Positions 1 through 7,007 are shown, numbered from the stretch's first letter. The stretch is DNA of 16,001 bases from APNM01 sp040361335 (GCF_040361335.1 NZ_APNM01000028.1:1-16001); one strand, 5' to 3'. The notes: generated from the sequence alone by a model not told the origin. Made by a program: numbers and translations.

Positions 1-3
1 TAG

Positions 4-324
4 CTATGGGATTATCTTGCATGACTCAAAGATTCCCCGGACAGCAGTGCAAGCAATTGTTAAATTTTCCCAAAAGAAGTGGAGCTCAATATCTCTAGAA
101 GAAGGCACTTTATGCTCTATATCGCCAGGAGTATTGTGGCCAATTTTGCTTTCACAATACACGCACTTAAATCCTGTTTCGTCTTTTAGCTGTTTCTTTA
201 TATCTGGATGCCGATACTTATATTTTTTATTAGAACTTCCTGGATTTTCTACATAATCCTGAAGCCATTGAGCACTATACTCCTCCAACACAGCCGGCTC
301 TTGAAGCTTATCCAAGTTACGCAT
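4..324 (-). CDS. HNH endonuclease, PtuB-like partner of the ATPase upstream; C-terminus missing
   Basis: A predicted HNH-type metal-dependent nuclease of 106 residues, probably the effector of an ATPase-HNH (Septu-like) defence pair. Visible motifs are CVYC (C54, C57), then DIEHKVPSS with H71 as the HNH histidine, then FWENL (N87) and C92. Family members normally continue with a second zinc-knuckle cysteine followed by Asn (CxxCN) and a further C-terminal domain. Here the frame runs out as CTAVRGIF and stops at 4-6. The other two frames on this strand close at 12-14 (TAA) and 26-28 (TGA), so a single frameshift cannot rescue the end within the window. The start lies only 6 bases past the ATPase stop (331-333), which implies co-transcription. 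It is likely a broken gene, and loss of the second Cys pair should abolish the HNH zinc site. The HNH assignment is firm; the PtuB assignment is inference from context. Confidence 0.75.
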   Translation of the reverse strand: MRNLDKLQEPAVLEEYSAQWLQDYVENPGSSNKKYKYRHPDIKKQLKDETGFKCVYCESKIGHNTPGDIEHKVPSSRDIELHFFWENLTIACTAVRGIFESCKIIP

Positions 325-330
325 AACACA

Positions 331-960
331 TTACTTATTGTTGCCGAAGTCGTAGATAGATAGCAGATCGTTGAGACCTGACTCCTTCAGCTCGTCGAAC
401 ATAGCAGATACTCTTTCTTCAGAGTCCGGACCACCCTCATACTTCTCTAGAATCTCGCTAATTCTCTTCTCTACCCATATTGGAAGAGTCGTTGGCACAT
501 CTAGAATTTCGCGCAAGACTTTGTTGGGTGACCCAGCCAAATCTGCCCGCCCAAGATGCTGGCTCACTACTCGTCGGTTTTCGTTGTATACGAGACCATA
601 AACACTAGCATCGGGATTTGAGCTCACAATAAAGGGACTATGAGTGGCAATAATGAATTTATAACTAGGAAAGGCCTTCGCTAAATTAGGAAGCAAACTC
701 CTCTGCATACTCGGATGAAGGTGATTTTCAGGCTCATCAAGAATTACGGTGCAACCATTTTTATCGGCACCATACATGTGAATTTGCCAAGCGATCCCAA
801 AAAGCGAATTAACACCGCCGGACATAGCTGACAAGGAGAACTCGCCGGACTTTGTAACCAGCACAACGTCTGGCATACGTATTTCCAATTTCTCAAAACC
901 AATATTTTCGGGAAGAAGTGTTCGAAGGATTTCTTGAAACCCGAGAAAAAGCTTTTTGTA
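331..960 (-). pseudogene. C-terminal part of AAA/ABC-like ATPase (PtuA-like), severed by IS256 insertion
   Basis: This is the C-terminal half (native residues 200-408) of the ATPase whose N-terminus lies at 2372-2968. It holds an ABC-signature-like SAMSGG, a Walker B VILDEPENHLHP with the catalytic glutamate, and the switch histidine in IIATHSP. This is the pattern of SMC/ABC-type ATPases of the AAA_15/AAA_21 kind. The Walker A is on the other side of the insertion element, so this piece cannot bind ATP by itself. The native codons run without interruption from base 960; a TTG at 886-888 could restart translation but would give only a partial domain. The stop at 331-333 is followed directly by the HNH gene. 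Base composition is AT-rich, unlike the inserted element. Join 2372 to 960 and the frame reads through (ENEE|YKKLFLGF). Confidence 0.85.
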
Positions 961-969
961 TTCTTCGTT
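961..969. repeat. Target-site duplication, left copy (TTCTTCGTT)
   Basis: The nine bases TTCTTCGTT directly abut the left inverted repeat of the element and recur identically at 2372-2380 next to the right inverted repeat. IS256-family elements typically generate 8-9 bp duplications, so the length fits. The perfect identity suggests a recent insertion. Confidence 0.93.
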
Positions 970-1011
970 GAGATATAGTCAATAGTGGTGTATGGAGTTT
1001 GAATCAGGCGG
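970..1011 (+). repeat. IS256-family terminal inverted repeat, left end
   Basis: It reads GAGATATAGTCAATAGTGGT onward and matches the reverse complement of 2327-2371 over about 42 bases. There are mismatches at arm positions 4, 8, 9 and 15 and a small length difference after GTGGTGTAT. It overlaps the last codons and the stop of the transposase gene (stop at 1004-1006). Confidence 0.88.
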
Positions 1012-2272
1012 CCTCCGGCTGGTCATTGGTTGTCGGCCCAGGGTGCTCGATGCCATCGATGAATGTGACGCCCTGGTCGAGCTTTTCGAGCCATTGATAG
1101 CCGCGCAGCCGGCGCCAGCGTTTCGCCGCGCTCTGGCCGAGCTTGAACGTCAGGCCCAGGATCGTGTCGCGACTCACGCAGCCGCGTGTCTTGGCGGTGC
1201 GCAGGCGCACCGTGGCAAACGTCGATTCGATCGGGTTGGTGGTGCGGATCGATTGCCAGTGCGCGCCGGGAAAGTCGTAGAACGTCAACAGCTCGGCGCG
1301 GTCCTTGATCAGGCAGTCGGTCGCCTTCGGGTACTTGTTTTCATAGGCCGCGACAAAGGCGTCAAAAGCGCATTCCGCGTCGGCGCGGGTCTCGGCCATC
1401 CAGACGGCCTGAAGCGCTGATTTGGCCTTGGGCTGCGCTTTTTTCGGCAGCTTGTTGAGGACATTCGCGGTCTTGTGCACCCAGCAGCGCTGGTGGCGCG
1501 TGGGTGGATACACCTGGGACACCGCGTTCCAGAAGCCCAGCGCGCCATCACCGATCGCCAGCTGCGGCACGGTGGTCAGCCCCTGGCGATCGCGCAGATG
1601 AACCAGCAATTCATACCAACTCTGCGTGGACTCGCGCACCCCGTCGTCAATGGCGACGAACTCCTTGGTGCCATCGGACAGTACGCCGACGATCACCAGC
1701 AGACAGGCGCGCGTGTCATCGCCTCGGAGGTTGAAGTGCACGCCGTCGGCCCACCAGTACAAGTAACGATGGGCGGACAAATCGCGCTGGTGCCATGCGT
1801 CGTATTCGACGCGCCACTTCTGCTTGAGTCGCGACAACGTGCCCGCCGACAGCCCGGCCGCGCCGTCGCCGAGCAGAGCCGTCAACGCCTCGGCGAAATC
1901 ACCGGTCGAGATCCCTTTGAGATAGAGCCACGGCAACAACTCCTCGATCGAGCGGGTGCGTCGCAGATAAGGCGGCAACAAACCCGAATGAAAGCGCAGG
2001 CCACCACCGGAGCGATCCCGGGTTTTGGGCAGCCGCACCGGCACCTCGCCGATACCGGTCTGGAGCGTACGCTCGGGCTGATGGCCGTTGCGCACCACGG
2101 CCCGGCGCCCATCGGGCAACCGACGGCCGGCGGTGTCGTCCAGAAAGGTTTGCAGCTCGGCTTCCACGGCTTGCCTCAGCAAATCGCGTGCGCCGCGGCG
2201 CAGCAGCTCGGTGAGCGGATCGTCGACGCCGGTTGCTGGCCTTGTATCGAGCTCATGCGTATCGTATTCCAT
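1004..2272 (-). CDS. IS256-family (transposase mutator type) DDE transposase
   Basis: A 422-residue transposase catalysing cut/copy-and-paste movement of the enclosing element. The catalytic triad of the mutator family is recognisable: D176 in WWADGVHF, D242 in AIGDGALGFW and E349 in TTNPIESTF. The conserved RCWVHKTANVL (about residues 262-272), with the C/H pair between the second Asp and the Glu, is a hallmark of IS256/MuDR-type enzymes. The N-terminal part carries the usual LLRRGARDLLRQAVEAELQTFL helix region and the RNGHQPERTLQTGIGEVPVRLPK stretch. Length is typical for the family. The start at 2272 is supported by AAGGA six bases upstream on the coding strand. The frame is complete with no internal stops, so it is probably functional. 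It lies antisense to nothing essential and inside the broken ATPase gene, in the same orientation. Confidence 0.96.
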   Translation of the reverse strand: MEYDTHELDTRPATGVDDPLTELLRRGARDLLRQAVEAELQTFLDDTAGRRLPDGRRAVVRNGHQPERTLQTGIGEVPVRLPKTRDRSGGGLRFHSGLLPPYLRRTRSIEELLPWLYLKGISTGDFAEALTALLGDGAAGLSAGTLSRLKQKWRVEYDAWHQRDLSAHRYLYWWADGVHFNLRGDDTRACLLVIVGVLSDGTKEFVAIDDGVRESTQSWYELLVHLRDRQGLTTVPQLAIGDGALGFWNAVSQVYPPTRHQRCWVHKTANVLNKLPKKAQPKAKSALQAVWMAETRADAECAFDAFVAAYENKYPKATDCLIKDRAELLTFYDFPGAHWQSIRTTNPIESTFATVRLRTAKTRGCVSRDTILGLTFKLGQSAAKRWRRLRGYQWLEKLDQGVTFIDGIEHPGPTTNDQPEAA

Positions 2273-2326
2273 GGCGTATCCTTCATGGCTGGGTGGTCGT
2301 TGGTACTTCCATTCCAGCCGGATACG

Positions 2327-2371
2327 CCGCCTGTTTCAAACTCGCCTATACACCACGATTGAGCATAGCTC
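2327..2371 (-). repeat. IS256-family terminal inverted repeat, right end
   Basis: The reverse complement begins GAGCTATGCTCAATCGTGGT and pairs with the left arm at 970-1011. Translation of the interrupted ATPase runs into this arm and adds about 11 foreign residues (ELCSIVVYRRV) before a stop at 2336-2338. Confidence 0.88.
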
Positions 2372-2968
2372 TTCTTCGTTCTCTTGAACGGCCTCATTGC
2401 CATAACCAAAGAGAGCCAATGAAATCAATGATTGCTTCAATATCACTCCGGGGTTTCGGACATTGGCAGAACCATAGGTCTGCAGAAGCAATTGCTGGAA
2501 TTCCTGGTATTGTTGCTGATTGGTCTTTGGATTAACTGGCAAGTTGTCGATGTTTTGGAATGAAATCGCGGGCCTATGTGATGGTATATTCAAACCAACA
2601 ACTTGCTTTTGATTGCCGTACTGCAACTGATATTGAGGATTTTGAGTGCTATTAGGCGGTATTCGGAGTTGGCAGACTTCTCCACTTTCGTAAACAATAT
2701 TACCTACCGGCTCGGCGGCGTCCGTCGGCTCCTCTCGGTCTATAATCCTTTTGAGATCAGAGAATATTTTCTTCTTCTTCTTCTTTCCAATGAAAGGAGT
2801 AGCAGAAAAATTAATACTCCAACCAAAATGTTTACTTAAAACATTAAGGATTGTTGTTTTTCCACACCCGTTTGCGCCAGTTAGCACGGTCGTCTGCTTG
2901 TCGAAACTTATTTCGACGTCCTCAAATTGGCGCCAGCCATTCAGTTTCAGTGTTTTAAACTTTTCCAT
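2336..2968 (-). pseudogene. N-terminal part of AAA/ABC-like ATPase (PtuA-like), severed by IS256 insertion
   Basis: Native residues 1-199 of an ATPase similar in layout to Septu PtuA and other OLD/SMC-like defence ATPases. Its job in such modules is to bind or hydrolyse ATP and gate the HNH nuclease. It starts with a strand typical of the family (FKTLKLNGWRQFEDVEISF), then Walker A GANGCGKTT at residues 31-39. A run of six lysines (residues 62-67) is encoded by an AAG/AAA-rich tract. Native sequence ends at base 2372; the last 11 residues before the stop come from the element's inverted repeat. ATG 2968 is the first start after an in-frame TAA just upstream; the Shine-Dalgarno is weak. Rejoined to 331-960 the protein would have 408 residues with Walker A, signature, Walker B and switch His all in place. 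Confidence 0.85.
2372..2380. repeat. Target-site duplication, right copy (TTCTTCGTT)
   Basis: Identical to 961-969 and directly adjacent to the right end of the IS256-family element. On the gene strand it encodes N-E-E of the interrupted ATPase. Confidence 0.93.
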
Positions 2969-3342
2969 AAGAGGTCTTTATTCATCCCCATAGAATGCAT
3001 CGTACGGGTATAGATATTTCTGATACGAATATCGGAGAATTCGTATAACACCGCACCTTCCCGAACTCGGCTTGGCTGAATATGCTTGGCAACTATGTGT
3101 CTCGCAAATATAGCCCCTATTCCGGGGATGGTGCATTAAATACAATAATTATTGAATCTGATTGCTTTAGTTGCCTATTCTGCTGCCCGGAACTCATATG
3201 GTCTGGGTCTCTTTCGGCCATTCCATGGTGAAGGGCTCCGGACTACTCGTTGGGAGGTCGACTTCGCGCACTTACTTTGACTGCTCAGCAACGCACGCCA
3301 ACGCATCTACTGCAGCGCCTTGTTAGCGGTATACTGACACTC
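2969..3342. other. AT-rich intergenic gap between the ATPase-HNH and SIR2-HerA modules
   Basis: 374 bases with no convincing gene. It should hold the promoter of the ATPase-HNH operon (minus strand) and whatever ends the herA transcript. Seen in it are a perfect 8-bp inverted repeat at 3023-3046 (listed separately) and, just past the herA stop, CTGCAGCGCCTTGTTAGCG at 3310-3328. The reverse complement of the latter recalls the TAACAAGGCGCTGCAG arm of integron attC sites, but no matching second arm is present. No strong intrinsic terminator is visible. Confidence 0.5.
3023..3046. promoter_or_regulatory. Candidate operator palindrome upstream of the ATPase-HNH genes
   Basis: ATACGAAT at 3023-3030 and its exact reverse complement ATTCGTAT at 3039-3046 are separated by 8 bases, about 55-78 bases upstream of the ATPase ATG. 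The arm length and the placement fit a dimeric repressor site in the promoter region. No regulator gene is seen nearby, so the role is inference. Confidence 0.35.
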
Positions 3343-5094
3343 TCATGCTTTTGTCGTTTGCTGCTTTCTAAGTGCCTCGACACCATCTACGATTCCGCTC
3401 TCAATGGCTTCTTCCGCCCAGCGATCCCAGAAATCCACCGTTGCGCTGGTCGGTCGCTTGGTCGGCTCGTCAATGCGGATGCGGCTGGGTAAGATAGCCG
3501 CGTCACCAACTACCAAAGCTTCACCGATGTCCAGAATCGGCAAGAGTTCCGCGAAGCTCCCGAGTGTGTCCGGCATTAAACGACGGATGACCGCTTGATC
3601 TTCCGCGTTGGTCAAACGCATCGCCACGAAGTTATTGCACTGGCTCAATACCGTTCGATTCACTTCCGCCGGACGCTGACTGATAACGGTCAGTCCAACA
3701 CCGTACTTCCGCCCCTCCTTTGCGATGCGCTCAAATGATTTCAGTCCCTCTTCGGAGACACCGGATTCATGCCGTTCCGGAATATAGAGGTGGGCTTCGT
3801 CACAGAGCAACGCAACCGGATGTTGTCTGTCCTTCTCGGTCCATTGCTGGACCGAGAAGACAACACGCGCCACCAGGCCGATAATCAGGGGCAGGATGTC
3901 GGAGGGAACCTCCGAAAAGTCGATAATCTTGACGCCTCCCACCCCCCGGACCGTAGTGCTGCCAAGTAAGATAGTCGCGAGTTCCTGCATCCATTCGTAC
4001 CGCATAGCGTCGTCGCCCGCACTAAAAAGGAAACCAAGGCGGCGGTCCGCGATCTTGGACTCAAGTCGCTGAATGAATCGTGTCAGCTTTCCATGAAAAG
4101 GTCCCTGCTTGTCTCGGTTGCCCGCGCCCGGGACCATCTCGGTATCGCATGCATAAAGCTTTGCCAGAACGGCTTCGATGCTATAGGGGACTGGGCTATC
4201 AATGGTGAAATTGGCCAACACGTCTTTTTTTTCATTTTCTTCAAGGTAGGTCCGTTTCGCGCCAATCACCTCGCGATTGAACACCATCGCCTGATTGGGC
4301 GCATTTTGGTCGCTCCGGTCAAGGAGCATGGCGAGCATTTCCTCATACGTCAGCAGCCAATAGGGTAGATAGAGCACGCCATCCGTGAGGGTTCTGCCTG
4401 CGGCTAAATCGCCCGGCCCAGCCACTTTCAGTTGGCTGATGCCGTTACCGTCCAATGTGCTGTACTCACCGTGAATATCAAAAAGGATAGCGCTAGCGTT
4501 AGGTAGCTTGGCGACCTGCTCAAGTATTCGGGCAACCGTCCACGACTTCCCGGACCCTGTGCTACCGACCACAACAGCATGGCGCTGGAAGAAGCGGTTT
4601 CCGTCAATCCAAGCGTCGGCTTCCTCGTCGAGCGTATATTTGCCCAGACTCAGCGGCTCCTGGCCCTCGACAATTTGCTTCGAAATCGCACGCATGAACG
4701 CCGTGAGCCTTTCGCCGCCTAACATGAAACATGGCGCATCAATCTCGGGTACCGTCTCGAGTGTGCGCCGGAAGACATTCTGCTCGGTGCCGACGGCATC
4801 AACAAGAGTGCCGATGAGTGTTACGCGGACGATGTTTTCGACGACAGCACGCTCGTCCTGAATCTCGTCACCGTCCTGCTCGTTCTCACTTACCCCAACG
4901 AGGGCCTTGCGCATGATCTTGTTGATCAGCCCAATCAAGTGTTGGCCCGCGCGCGAACTGCGCAGAACGACAAGATGATTGACCTGCATCCCGCGAAGTG
5001 CATCGACATCTGAGACACTAACCAGAACCGTGCCGGTGTCCACGCTGTACACCGAACCGATGGCGTCGTCGGCGTTATAGTCGAAAATCGGCAT
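3343..5094 (-). CDS. HerA-like hexameric ATPase/translocase (DUF87), partner of SIR2
   Basis: A 583-residue FtsK/HerA-superfamily motor. The first about 110 residues (GSVYSVDTGTVLVSV..., INKIMRKALVGVSE) look like the HAS-barrel of HerA proteins. The P-loop VVGSTGSGKSWT holds Walker A at residues 177-184. ILFDIHGEY (203-211) is the HerA-specific D-HGEY motif, LLCDEAHLYIP gives Walker B (429-438), and ISQRPAEV (471-478) is the sensor segment. The gene follows sir2 with only 3 bases between stop and ATG, and a purine-rich GGAG-AAGGGGG stretch at the end of sir2 serves as its ribosome binding site, so the two are translationally coupled. In characterised SIR2-HerA (Nezha) systems the HerA hexamer assembles with SIR2 and controls NAD+ depletion after phage infection. 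No defect is visible. Without its neighbour it could be read as a DNA-end-resection HerA, but the usual NurA partner is absent. Confidence 0.9.
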   Translation of the reverse strand: MPIFDYNADDAIGSVYSVDTGTVLVSVSDVDALRGMQVNHLVVLRSSRAGQHLIGLINKIMRKALVGVSENEQDGDEIQDERAVVENIVRVTLIGTLVDAVGTEQNVFRRTLETVPEIDAPCFMLGGERLTAFMRAISKQIVEGQEPLSLGKYTLDEEADAWIDGNRFFQRHAVVVGSTGSGKSWTVARILEQVAKLPNASAILFDIHGEYSTLDGNGISQLKVAGPGDLAAGRTLTDGVLYLPYWLLTYEEMLAMLLDRSDQNAPNQAMVFNREVIGAKRTYLEENEKKDVLANFTIDSPVPYSIEAVLAKLYACDTEMVPGAGNRDKQGPFHGKLTRFIQRLESKIADRRLGFLFSAGDDAMRYEWMQELATILLGSTTVRGVGGVKIIDFSEVPSDILPLIIGLVARVVFSVQQWTEKDRQHPVALLCDEAHLYIPERHESGVSEEGLKSFERIAKEGRKYGVGLTVISQRPAEVNRTVLSQCNNFVAMRLTNAEDQAVIRRLMPDTLGSFAELLPILDIGEALVVGDAAILPSRIRIDEPTKRPTSATVDFWDRWAEEAIESGIVDGVEALRKQQTTKA

Positions 5095-5097
5095 TCG

Positions 5098-6138
5098 CTA
5101 ACCGCCCCCTTCTCCGATGATCATGTTCATGAAGTTCTGCAATTGCCAGACGGACGCACCATCCAAGACAACGCCGCCGGGGTCGTTCGGTGTGTACACC
5201 ATGGTACCGTTAGGAGCTTCCTCCACGAACAGGAACCGTTTCGGCGGTTGGTTCAAAAAAGCAGTTCTGGTTTGCGTCGTGAGTTCCTTGGTGACGACAA
5301 CGAGAGGAATGTCGTCTTTCATGACACGGTTCACCAGCACAGGCTGTACATGCTCGTCGTTGAAACCGTATCCGATGCACACATAGCACGTAGCTTTGCG
5401 GAGAACGGTATCAGCCGCGCTCATCACGGTTCGGAAAGGGTCCTTGTGGACCTCCCTGTACTTGCTAACGCCGGGAGTTACGACAAGGGGCTTCATCTGC
5501 TCAGGAACCGCTTGTGCAAGGGGAACCGCTATCACGTCGTCCGTAGCATCACGAAACCAGTCGAGTGAGCCGTGAACCTTGAGGATTGTCACAATTCCCT
5601 CAAATCCGGGTGAAGGCTCTCGCTCTCGATCAACGGACGTTGCGACAAAACGCTGAAGCCATCCGGCGGTAACGCCCGTAGACGCATACGCACCGACTGC
5701 GTTCGCAGCATACTCCGCAACGCGGTCGTAATTCGTGGTTACAACCTGGAGATGAGAGTCCGCAGTTCGCAGAAGGTAGGCGAACAAGTCGGATAGCGGA
5801 AAGGCCACTTCGCCTTTCAGGAGCTGATTGTAAAGTCCGATGTCTTTTGCGGAAACAATCTCCCAGGTTGCCCGAACCAGCTTCTCGACAGTGTCCTGGG
5901 GCAGCGGCACATCGTGAAGGGCTTGCTCAAGGTCTTTTGTCGCGAGCAAACACTCGGCAAAGGCATCCCAGCCCTCGGGGGTGTCCGTGATGGAGGTCAG
6001 CAGCCCGTCGGCAAGAGCTGACATGGACGGGAGACCATGAGGAATCGTGGCCCCCGTACCTAGCACGACGACCGGACGCTCAGCGAGAAATCGCTGGGCG
6101 AGCCTTGCTAGCTCTTCATATGTGAACTCTGAACTCAT
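5098..6138 (-). CDS. SIR2-family NADase, effector of SIR2-HerA antiphage system
   Basis: A 346-residue SIR2-fold protein predicted to hydrolyse NAD+ (abortive defence) rather than act as a housekeeping deacetylase. Seen are the NAD-binding VVVLGTGATIPHGLPS (residues 23-38), TTNYDR (134-139, the Asn/Asp pair of SIR2 enzymes), KVHGSLDW with H189 as catalytic histidine, and CIGYGFNDEH (254-263) closing the Rossmann fold. No zinc-ribbon cysteine cluster is visible, which fits the defence subgroup (SIR2_2-like) and not classical sirtuins. The frame is open to 6222, but ATG 6138 is preferred: the protein then begins MSSEFTYEEL directly before the Rossmann core, and the extra residues would overlap the end of the VOC gene. 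It forms an operon with herA (3-base gap). The base composition lies between the AT-rich ATPase-HNH region and the GC-rich core. It appears intact. Confidence 0.9.
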   Translation of the reverse strand: MSSEFTYEELARLAQRFLAERPVVVLGTGATIPHGLPSMSALADGLLTSITDTPEGWDAFAECLLATKDLEQALHDVPLPQDTVEKLVRATWEIVSAKDIGLYNQLLKGEVAFPLSDLFAYLLRTADSHLQVVTTNYDRVAEYAANAVGAYASTGVTAGWLQRFVATSVDREREPSPGFEGIVTILKVHGSLDWFRDATDDVIAVPLAQAVPEQMKPLVVTPGVSKYREVHKDPFRTVMSAADTVLRKATCYVCIGYGFNDEHVQPVLVNRVMKDDIPLVVVTKELTTQTRTAFLNQPPKRFLFVEEAPNGTMVYTPNDPGGVVLDGASVWQLQNFMNMIIGEGGG

Positions 6139-6184
6139 ATGATCGCGACTTCTGTTTTCCCCGTTCCAATGACACGACCACCCC

Positions 6185-6613
6185 TCAGCCCGACACCTCA
6201 TCACTCTCATCCACCGGCCCAACCCAAAAAAGCGGGTTATGGGCGATCTCCCACAGATGCCCGTCCGGATCGGCGAAGTATCCCGAGTAGCCGCCCCAAT
6301 CGGTTTTTTGTGCGGGCTTGATCAGCGTGGCGCCGGCGGCGACGGCCTGGCGCAGGAGGCTGTCGACTTCGGCCTCGGAGGTGACGTTGTGGGCGATGGT
6401 GATGCCCGCGAAGCCGCTGCTTTGCGGGGAGACGCCGGCGTCCTCGGCCAAGGCCTGTCGGCCGTATAGGCCGAGCCAGGTGCCGTTCAGGGGGAAGAAG
6501 GCGACCTCGGGCGGGGATTCCATCCTGGGCAGGCCGAGACCCTTTTCGTAGAAACGGATCGACCGTTGGAGGTCGGCCACGCCCAGGGTGATGAGACTGA
6601 TGCGGGGTTTCAC
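6185..6613 (-). CDS. VOC-family (glyoxalase/bleomycin-resistance fold) protein
   Basis: 142 residues with the paired beta-alpha-beta-beta-beta layout of the vicinal oxygen chelate superfamily. The first module begins ISLITLGVADLQRSIRFYEKGLGLP, and the second ends with the signature GYSGYFADPDGHLWEIAHNP. The E in WEI is the usual metal ligand position; the substrate cannot be told. The start is GTG at 6611-6613, supported by GGAAG seven bases upstream and by the duplicated copy at 7729-7952, which has ATG at the same place. Just upstream, a five-codon ATG frame ends in TGA overlapping this GTG. The gene is the intact half of a duplicated VOC gene and sits 46 bases ahead of the SIR2 start, so sir2-herA may be partly read from its promoter. 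No link with defence is known for the family. Confidence 0.85.
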   Translation of the reverse strand: MKPRISLITLGVADLQRSIRFYEKGLGLPRMESPPEVAFFPLNGTWLGLYGRQALAEDAGVSPQSSGFAGITIAHNVTSEAEVDSLLRQAVAAGATLIKPAQKTDWGGYSGYFADPDGHLWEIAHNPLFWVGPVDESDEVSG

Positions 6614-6775
6614 GTTTCGTCTTCCATGACTGTCCTCGCTTTCCGTGCCGGGACGCTGTTGCTAATCGCCCCGGCCGGCGAATCCGTAGCGTGTCAATTC
6701 GTCCTTGCTCAGATAATGCACATCGTCCGACTCAAGGTCGAGCACGGCATCCATGATCGCCGGGTCGGCATCTAT
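6405..6775 (-). repeat. Direct duplication, left copy (start of VOC gene plus end of protease-like gene)
   Basis: About 370 bases closely similar to 7729-8105. It covers the first half of the VOC gene, the 47-48 base spacer and the last 38 or so codons of the ClpP-fold protease-like gene. Small indels separate the copies: 3 bases missing near the FYEK codons and 2 extra bases after NGTW in the right copy. The endpoints are approximate. Confidence 0.85.
6662..6775 (-). pseudogene. C-terminal stub of a duplicated ClpP-fold protease-like gene
   Basis: Reading on the minus strand, the last codons translate as DADPAIMDAVLDLESDDVHY followed by LSKDELTRYGFAGRGD and a stop at 6662-6664. This is nearly the same as the C-terminus of the intact gene at 8000-8797 (DPAIVDAMLDVESDDVHY...). 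Similarity fades upstream of about 6775, and the frame meets a TAG in the unrelated sequence beyond. It has no start and no catalytic region, so it is a dead remnant of the duplication. It lies at the same distance from the VOC gene as in the right-hand copy. Confidence 0.85.
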
Positions 6776-6855
6776 CAGTCGTTCATGCAGGCAATTGCCT
6801 TCGGACTGGTCATCGGCGCCGACATACTAGGCTTTCCGAGGCGATTAACCGGCGC

Positions 6856-6993
6856 TTATTGCGTTGCAATCCGGGTGGAGTGTTCATCCATGCCTTCGAT
6901 GTTCATAGGCGGCAATTCGAACGGCAGGCGAACCAATTCCCGATTGATGTAATAGTTTTCGCGCCCAGGCCGGTGCTTTTCGAGAAGGTAATA
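6856..6993 (-). pseudogene. Remnant resembling the C-terminal winged-helix tail of a Fic-family protein
   Basis: About 45 codons without a start read YYLLEKHRPGRENYYINREL then VRLPF and end in a TAA at 6856-6858. The pattern LLEKxRxGRENYYIN is the wing and last strand of a winged-helix domain and is what I recall from the C-terminus of Fic proteins (AMPylases with a C-terminal HTH). The frame hits a TGA inside the hairpin at 7008-7041, and no Fic HPFxxGNGR motif is present in the window, so only the tail remains. The family call is from memory of the motif and is moderate at best; that it is a fragment is clear. Confidence 0.4.
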
Positions 6994-7007
6994 CCTAGTC
7001 AAAAAAT

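Larger units (their letters stand above)
970..2371 (-). mobile_element. Complete IS256-family insertion sequence, 1402 bp
   Basis: A self-contained insertion sequence with one transposase gene (1004-2272, minus), imperfect terminal inverted repeats (970-1011 and 2327-2371) and a perfect 9-bp target duplication (961-969 and 2372-2380). The outermost bases of both ends read GAG, and both arms share the inner blocks GTGGTGTAT, AGTTTGAA and CAGGCGG. Size, single DDE transposase and 9-bp duplication all match the IS256 family. The element is clearly GC-richer than the ATPase gene it interrupts, so it came from a different background. Nothing but the transposase is carried. The transposase frame is intact, so the element may still be active. 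Confidence 0.95.

Noticed and set aside
1475..2362. Plus-strand open frame of 295 codons inside the insertion element
   Set aside because: It is antisense to the intact IS256 transposase, and IS256 elements carry a single gene.
4..2968. A retron of the Ec78 type (RT plus PtuA/PtuB)
   Set aside because: The ATPase-HNH pair would fit, but no reverse transcriptase or msr/msd-like sequence is visible in the window.
2603..2993. Plus-strand open frames opposite the ATPase N-terminus
   Set aside because: They are antisense to a recognisable P-loop domain; the Phe/Leu run simply mirrors the lysine tract.
3310..3328. Intact attC site as an annotated feature
   Set aside because: Only one arm is recognisable and the partner arm is missing, so it is kept as a low-interest finding and not as a feature.
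6139..6222. 28-residue N-terminal extension of the SIR2 protein
   Set aside because: It overlaps the end of the VOC gene, has Trp/Arg/Cys-rich unconserved sequence, and a good ATG at 6138 precedes the Rossmann core.
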